Positions 60,257 to 64,000 of a DNA stretch of 64,000 nucleotides are shown piece after piece; the stretch's first letter is position 1; the number at the start of each line of letters is the position of its first letter. The stretch lies in the NCBI RefSeq assembly GCF_002368195.1, contig NZ_AP018178.1:7638645-7702644 (forward strand), written 5' to 3'. This stretch comes from Calothrix sp. NIES-2100 (lineage in GTDB: Bacteria > Cyanobacteriota > Cyanobacteriia > Cyanobacteriales > Nostocaceae). The translations under genes and the position numbers were made by a program. Below the pieces are notes generated by a model. It saw only the letters and a list, made by a program, of their open reading frames with translations, searched no databases and was not told the origin of the DNA.

Positions 60257-60775
60257 TTAACCCACTAAACCTTGAATGAGTGCTAGATTGATAGTCAAAA
60301 AGTAAGCAACTATTGCACCACCAATACCACCAATTAAGAAAGCACTGGCAAAGTTATTCCAGCCTTCATTGGTAGTAAAAGCATCTGGAGGATTACCTGC
60401 GGTAACGCTAGACAGTGCTTTGGGAGGATTGCTGTGGGTATACAAGGATAGAGCGGCGGTCAGAAGTACAACCAAGCCTACTGCTCCCAGTAACCCAGCT
60501 AAGTCAGCACTACTTGTATTCCGCAGGGGACCTAATTTGGCGAAGGGGCCAAAGAACCAGTAACCATGAGCCATACCAACTTCTAGCCCGCGTCTAAAAG
60601 GAAGAAGACCAGGGCGATAGGCGGGTAAGTTACCAATAAACCACTTCACTAAGGGAGAAGAATTAATTGGGGTTTCTAGGTTGCCTGTTTGAGGATCGCG
60701 CCCTGCGGGAAAAACAACTTCACGATTTCGAGGATCGCTGGGAAGATTTTTGGATGCATCTACTGCTTGCGCCAT
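60257..60775 (-). CDS. psaL: Photosystem I subunit XI
   Basis: 172 residues. PsaL signature SPLVKWFIGNLPAYRPGLLP, RGLEVGMAHGYWFFGPFAKL and three membrane helices ending FLTINLALIQGLVG. PsaL contacts neighbouring monomers in PSI oligomers; in heterocystous cyanobacteria PSI can be tetrameric and PsaL form matters. Separated by terminator-like hairpins from psaJ, so transcribed on its own. Confidence 0.96.
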   Translation of the reverse strand: MAQAVDASKNLPSDPRNREVVFPAGRDPQTGNLETPINSSPLVKWFIGNLPAYRPGLLPFRRGLEVGMAHGYWFFGPFAKLGPLRNTSSADLAGLLGAVGLVVLLTAALSLYTHSNPPKALSSVTAGNPPDAFTTNEGWNNFASAFLIGGIGGAIVAYFLTINLALIQGLVG

Positions 60776-60883
60776 ATTTTATGTTCGCCTCTAAATTTAG
60801 AATTGTGGCAGTTTTCTATTAATAATAATTGTAGCTAAAGGTGCTTTTTGTCAGAGAAGTTTAGAAAAATTAATTTAGTTAAT

Positions 60884-60921
60884 GAAAAAAAGAAACTCTT
60901 ACGCTGTAAAGAGCGTAAGAG
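60884..60921 (-). terminator. Intrinsic terminator of psaF-psaJ
   Basis: Perfect 10-bp stem CTCTTACGCT / AGCGTAAGAG (60896-60905, 60912-60921). On the minus strand it is followed by a T-rich run (complement of AAAAAAAGAA, 60885-60894). Confidence 0.78.
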
Positions 60922-60950
60922 CTTCAACAAATTATTTGTACTGCGTATTT

Positions 60951-60990
60951 TAGCTATATTTTCACCTATATAGGCGAAAATATATAGCTA
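60951..60990 (-). repeat. AT-rich hairpin between psaJ and psaL
   Basis: TAGCTATATTTTC / GAAAATATATAGCTA with an inner CCTATATAGG, a nearly complete stem with a two-base bulge. It may protect the 3' end of the psaFJ transcript or act as a second terminator. Confidence 0.6.
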
Positions 60991-61044
60991 CACAATATTA
61001 GACAGAAGACAAGATATTCAGGTTATAAAAATACCGTCTTCTAC

Positions 61045-61194
61045 CTATGGCAGTGGGTGGAAAAGTAAGTCAGGGAAAAAGCGGTTAAATTCAATCAAAA
61101 TTCCAGCTGTGATTGTCAACCAAATGGTGGCTGCTACAGGTGCGGTGGAAATAAATTTAACCAAATATGACGATGAGTCGCCTTTGTCTGCCAT
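61045..61194 (-). CDS. psaJ: Photosystem I subunit IX
   Basis: 49 residues: MADKGDSSSYLVKFISTAPV, one membrane helix (AATIWLTITAGILIEFN) and FFPDLLFHPLP. The WLTITAGILIEFNRFFPDLL stretch is the PsaJ signature. It lies 43 bases after psaF on the same strand as in other cyanobacteria, so the two form an operon. Located in the thylakoid PSI complex, near PsaF. Confidence 0.95.
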   Translation of the reverse strand: MADKGDSSSYLVKFISTAPVAATIWLTITAGILIEFNRFFPDLLFHPLP

Positions 61195-61237
61195 GAATTT
61201 AGTCTCCAAAACAAGTTAATCGATCGATGCTGATGAA

Positions 61238-61732
61238 TTAGCGTGGGGAAATGGGGATTTCTGTATCCTTGGCTGTTAATTTACCAGAGAGTAATTCTTG
61301 GACAGCCGCCGCAGGCCAAGCAAAGCCTGTGGCCATAATTGGTAGCGCCAAAGCCAGATCGATTTGGATTTCTTTTTGTTCGGTGTCAGGTCCCTTTTTG
61401 ATTGCTTGTAGATAAGCACGACCTACCCAACCAATCCAACCAGTAATGTACAGGAAGAGAATGCTGGGAATTAAGAAGTCGCCTGCACGGTCAAGACGAC
61501 CATCAACAATCAAATGGGGATAGCCCTCAGGACCACAAAGCGCTTGAGAATAACGCTCAAACCGCTTTTTCCCAGATTCTGGGTCAGCGGTGGTATTACG
61601 GGCATTTTTTGCTAGCTCTTGAAAAGCGGGAGTGTCTGCGCATGGTGCAAGATCAGCCCCCAGCGCCTGGGCGGGCGGGGCAAAATTGAACCAAAGACCA
61701 ATCGCTAAAATCAAAGCAAACAATCGTCGCAT
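61238..61732 (-). CDS. psaF: Photosystem I subunit III (PsaF)
   Basis: 164 residues. A signal peptide (MRRLFALILAIGLWFNFAPP) is cleaved after AQA to place the N-terminal part in the lumen. Family stretches are DLAPCADTPAFQELAKNARN (with Cys paired to the later CGPEGYPHLIVDGR), GWIGWVGRAYLQAI and a C-terminal helix LALPIMATGFAWPAAAVQEL. It contributes to the electron-donor (plastocyanin/cytochrome c6) side of PSI. First gene of psaF-psaJ. Confidence 0.96.
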   Translation of the reverse strand: MRRLFALILAIGLWFNFAPPAQALGADLAPCADTPAFQELAKNARNTTADPESGKKRFERYSQALCGPEGYPHLIVDGRLDRAGDFLIPSILFLYITGWIGWVGRAYLQAIKKGPDTEQKEIQIDLALALPIMATGFAWPAAAVQELLSGKLTAKDTEIPISPR

Positions 61733-61904
61733 GGAGTTGTTTCCTTTTATTACAAAACAAAAAGTTTTTTGTACAAAACGAAGCGGCTTGTACAGTCTTT
61801 ATTTAGATAACTAGCAAGTCATCATACTCTTGCCTGGGAACCGAGTAAAGTTTAAGTAAATAAAAGTTAAAGCTTCTCAAACTTCAAATCGGGGATTGGG
61901 GAGT

Positions 61905-62003
61905 GAGGGGGCAGGGGGCAGAGGGGCAGGAGGACAAGGAGGACAAGGGAGATAAATAAGAACGACCCAATGACCAATGACAAATGACCAATGACAAATG
62001 ACA
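61905..62003. repeat. GGGGCAGGAGGACAAGG units and TGACCAA heptads before tsaD
   Basis: GAGGGGGCAGGGGGCAGAGG units then TGACCAATGACAAATGAC heptads running into the start codons of tsaD. The rest of the gap (61733-61904) holds the psaF promoter side, no feature recognised. Confidence 0.75.
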
Positions 62004-63050
62004 ATGACAACCGTTTTAGCAATCGAAACTAGCTGTGATGAAACTGCTGTGGCAATTGTTAACAATCGTCAAGTTTGTAGCAGTATCATAGCTTCACAAA
62101 TCCCGATCCATCAGCAATATGGCGGGGTAGTGCCAGAGGTAGCATCCCGCGAGCACTTAGAAACGATCAATTGGGCGATCGCACAAGCTTTGGAACAAAG
62201 CCAGATGAATTGGTCACAAATTGACGCTATTGCAGCCACCTGTGCCCCTGGACTCGTAGGCGCACTGTTGGTAGGGTTAACTGCTGCCAAAACTTTGGCC
62301 ATGATTCAACAAAAACCATTTTTGGGAGTGCATCATCTCGAAGGACACATTTATGCAACTTACTTGAGCGAGCCAAGTTTAGATCCCCCTTTTCTTAGCT
62401 TACTAGTTTCCGGTGGACATACAAGCTTGATATATGTCAAGGATTGTGGTATTTACGAAACCTTAGGTGAAACGCGTGATGATGCGGCAGGTGAAGCTTT
62501 TGATAAAATAGCTCGGCTCTTAAAGCTAGGTTATCCCGGCGGTCCGATTATCGATAAGCTAGCGCAAACAGGCGATCCCCAAGCTTTTGCTTTGCCTGAA
62601 GGAAAAGTTTCCTTACCAGGTGGGGGTTATCATCGCTATGACAGCAGTTTTAGCGGGTTAAAGACAGCGGTACTGCGGTTAGTGCAACAGCTAGAGAAAA
62701 ATAACGCCCAAATTCCCTATTCAGATGTAGCAGCCAGCTTTCAAGAAACAGTAGCGCGATCGCTCACTAAAAGAGCGATCGCTTGTGCCCTAGATTATGG
62801 TCTCAAGACAATTGCGGTGGGTGGAGGTGTCGCCGCTAATAGTGGATTGAGAAAACATTTACAAGCCGCCGCTACCCAGCATCACCTACGAGTCCTCTTC
62901 CCTCCCCTGAAATTTTGCACTGACAATGCTGCCATGATTGCCTGTGCCGCAGCTGACCATCTGTCACGAGGGCATACATCTCCTTTGACACTGGGCGTCG
63001 AATCTAGGCTATCCCTGACCCAGGTCATGAAGTTGTATCAAGCGGGTTAG
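62004..63050 (+). CDS. tsaD: tRNA N6-threonylcarbamoyladenosine synthase subunit TsaD
   Basis: 348 residues from ATG 62004 (MTTVLAIETSCDETAVAIVN); the ATG at 61998 adds only MT from the heptads. ASKHA/Kae1 fold: N-terminal phosphate loop IETSCDETAVA, metal-binding HHLEGHIYA, the DDAAGEAFDKIARLL and GGGVAANSGLRKHL motifs, and CTDNAAMIACAA near the end. With TsaB/E/C it makes t6A37 in ANN-decoding tRNAs. Universal gene. Full length; the repeat tract begins at its stop codon. Confidence 0.96.
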   Translation: MTTVLAIETSCDETAVAIVNNRQVCSSIIASQIPIHQQYGGVVPEVASREHLETINWAIAQALEQSQMNWSQIDAIAATCAPGLVGALLVGLTAAKTLAMIQQKPFLGVHHLEGHIYATYLSEPSLDPPFLSLLVSGGHTSLIYVKDCGIYETLGETRDDAAGEAFDKIARLLKLGYPGGPIIDKLAQTGDPQAFALPEGKVSLPGGGYHRYDSSFSGLKTAVLRLVQQLEKNNAQIPYSDVAASFQETVARSLTKRAIACALDYGLKTIAVGGGVAANSGLRKHLQAAATQHHLRVLFPPLKFCTDNAAMIACAAADHLSRGHTSPLTLGVESRLSLTQVMKLYQAG

Positions 63051-63190
63051 TTGTCAGTTGTCAGTTGTCAGTTGTCAGTTGTCAGTTGTCAGTTGTCATT
63101 TGTCATTTGTGCCAATGCCCAATGCCCACTTGCCCTGAGCGAAGTCGAAGGGATGCCCAATGACTATTGACCATTGACTATTGACTGGAT
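63047..63190. repeat. TTGTCAG heptad array and mixed repeats
   Basis: At least seven direct TTGTCAG units starting at the tsaD stop codon, then ATGCCCA units, GAGCGAAGTCGAAGGGATG and TGACTATTGACC heptads that extend into the 3' end of the next gene (minus strand). Confidence 0.85.
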
Positions 63191-64000
63191 ATGACTAGCA
63201 ACTGCATCTGGCTGCTCTAACATTGCCAAGTGTCCACAATCAGGAATTTCAATGACATTGTCACCACAGTATTGGAATAGCCGATGAAAGCTAGCTAAAT
63301 GACGGACATATTTAGGTTCCATCACCTTGTCGTGAGTACCTGTCAAAAAATATACTGGTTGCTTGAGTTGAGAGACCAATTGAGGTAAACGGTTGATTTC
63401 TTCTTCAGTAGTAGAATCTAAGAGAGTTCCTAAGGCAGCTTCTGGATCGGCGACAACAAAATCGATCACTCGTTGACGGGCCCAATAACGCTCCAAGGGA
63501 CGCGCTACGGTAGCTCTGGTAAACAGTAAATCAATCCAAGGTATTTGAGATAACCAGCGAGGACGGACTTGTAAAAATCGCTGCCCCATAGAACGGAACT
63601 GCTCAAAAGCTTCTTTAAGATAAATGCCACCACCCGCATTAATACAGATAACGCCTTGAACGCAATCAGGCAGCAGATCTGCTGCCCAAAGAGCGATCGT
63701 GCCACCTAAAGAGTGACCAATTAGCCAAGCACTAGTAATGTGCAGCTGTTGCAAGAGGATTGCTAAATCTTGAGCATAGGCAGCGGGCGTATACAAAGAA
63801 TCAAAGGATGAGTCAACTGCACTAGTGGAATTAGCAGCCAGACTTACAGAAACTTCTGCCCGAGTTAACTCGGTATCTGGCTGAGACTGAGATTCACCAA
63901 ACCCTCGTAAATCGTAGGATAGGCACTGGAAATCTACTGACAGACGGGAAATTACAGGTTGCCAGTATCCACGGCTATTGAGCCAACCGTGAATAAAAAC
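63164..64000 (-). CDS. Alpha/beta hydrolase, 5' end cut by window edge
   Basis: 279 codons without stop to base 64000. The N-terminal end within the window is VFIHGWLNSRGYWQPVISRL (oxyanion His-Gly), then SYDLRGFGESQSQPDTEL. Nucleophile elbow LIGHSLGGTIALWAADLL (Ser), late acid in LTGTHDKVMEPKYV and His in EIPDCGHLAMLEQPDAV complete the triad. A Ser/Ala-rich segment (SLAANSTSAVDSSFDS) sits between strands. The last residues (SIVNGQ) are encoded by the heptad array. Substrate unknown. An internal ATG at 63796 would omit the oxyanion loop and is not the start. Confidence 0.85.
   Translation of the reverse strand, partial: VFIHGWLNSRGYWQPVISRLSVDFQCLSYDLRGFGESQSQPDTELTRAEVSVSLAANSTSAVDSSFDSLYTPAAYAQDLAILLQQLHITSAWLIGHSLGGTIALWAADLLPDCVQGVICINAGGGIYLKEAFEQFRSMGQRFLQVRPRWLSQIPWIDLLFTRATVARPLERYWARQRVIDFVVADPEAALGTLLDSTTEEEINRLPQLVSQLKQPVYFLTGTHDKVMEPKYVRHLASFHRLFQYCGDNVIEIPDCGHLAMLEQPDAVASHIQSIVNGQ

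Noticed and set aside
63047..63110. Regular direct repeats resembling a CRISPR array
   Set aside because: Unit is only seven bases with no spacers; it is a heptanucleotide array. No cas genes in the window.

Overview
The window reads as chromosomal DNA of a filamentous, probably heterocyst-forming cyanobacterium of the Nostoc/Anabaena type. The grounds are photosystem genes (psaF, psaJ, psaL, psb34, an hli gene), many GCGATCGC (HIP1-like) octamers, long tracts of tandem heptanucleotides (TGACCAT, TGACAAT, TTGTCAG and similar) between genes, a ThiO-ThiG fusion and a CruA/CruP-type carotenoid enzyme. The species cannot be fixed from sequence alone. I saw no rRNA, tRNA or CRISPR array.

Layout. 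1-29.1 kb is mostly housekeeping and metabolism: a partial histidine phosphatase, glucokinase, an exported protein, a DUF1400 hydrolase, an SDR enzyme, a GH57 glycosidase, a broken pentapeptide-repeat gene, tiny hli and lysine-rich genes, a divergent histidine kinase, a YcgR/YcgQ-like permease pair, a beta-propeller protein, a coiled-coil protein, a large RTX protein, a CruA/CruP-type oxidoreductase, citramalate synthase, ThiO-ThiG and Psb34. 29.1-39 kb is accessory: small inverted-repeat elements, an IsrB-type (HNH-less IscB relative) OMEGA locus with a structured upstream region that is probably its omega RNA, a TPR protein, a RES toxin and a ParS/MbcA-type antitoxin separated by repeats, a short NACHT NTPase with an N-terminal helix-turn-helix, and an LRR fragment. 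39-44 kb holds a dehydrogenase, an unannotated 31-residue membrane protein, a tight three-gene operon (single-domain DXCF cyanobacteriochrome-like GAF protein, VOC protein, MidA-type methyltransferase), aroC, and a MITE with a 9-bp target duplication.

44.1-58.7 kb is the most unusual part. A vWA-like lipoprotein diverges from a membrane protein, a tubulin/FtsZ-like GTPase and a 1088-residue protein carrying an actin/Hsp70-like ATPase. These are followed by five paralogues that share a roughly 120-residue domain I do not recognise, with seven intact copies plus one decayed remnant. I call it the 'VSETEES' domain. It is joined to zinc ribbons, coiled coils, or a membrane anchor. A tubulin-like and an actin-like NTPase beside a locally amplified domain family suggests a dedicated cytoskeletal or membrane-associated machine; this is inference. 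58.7-64 kb returns to core genes: a RemA-like regulator, gmk, psaL, psaJ, psaF, tsaD and a partial alpha/beta hydrolase.

A theme across the window is repeat invasion. Heptad and GGGGGACAA-type repeats fill intergenic gaps, supply start and stop codons, and sit in frame inside three coding genes (CruA/CruP-like, cimA, midA-like).
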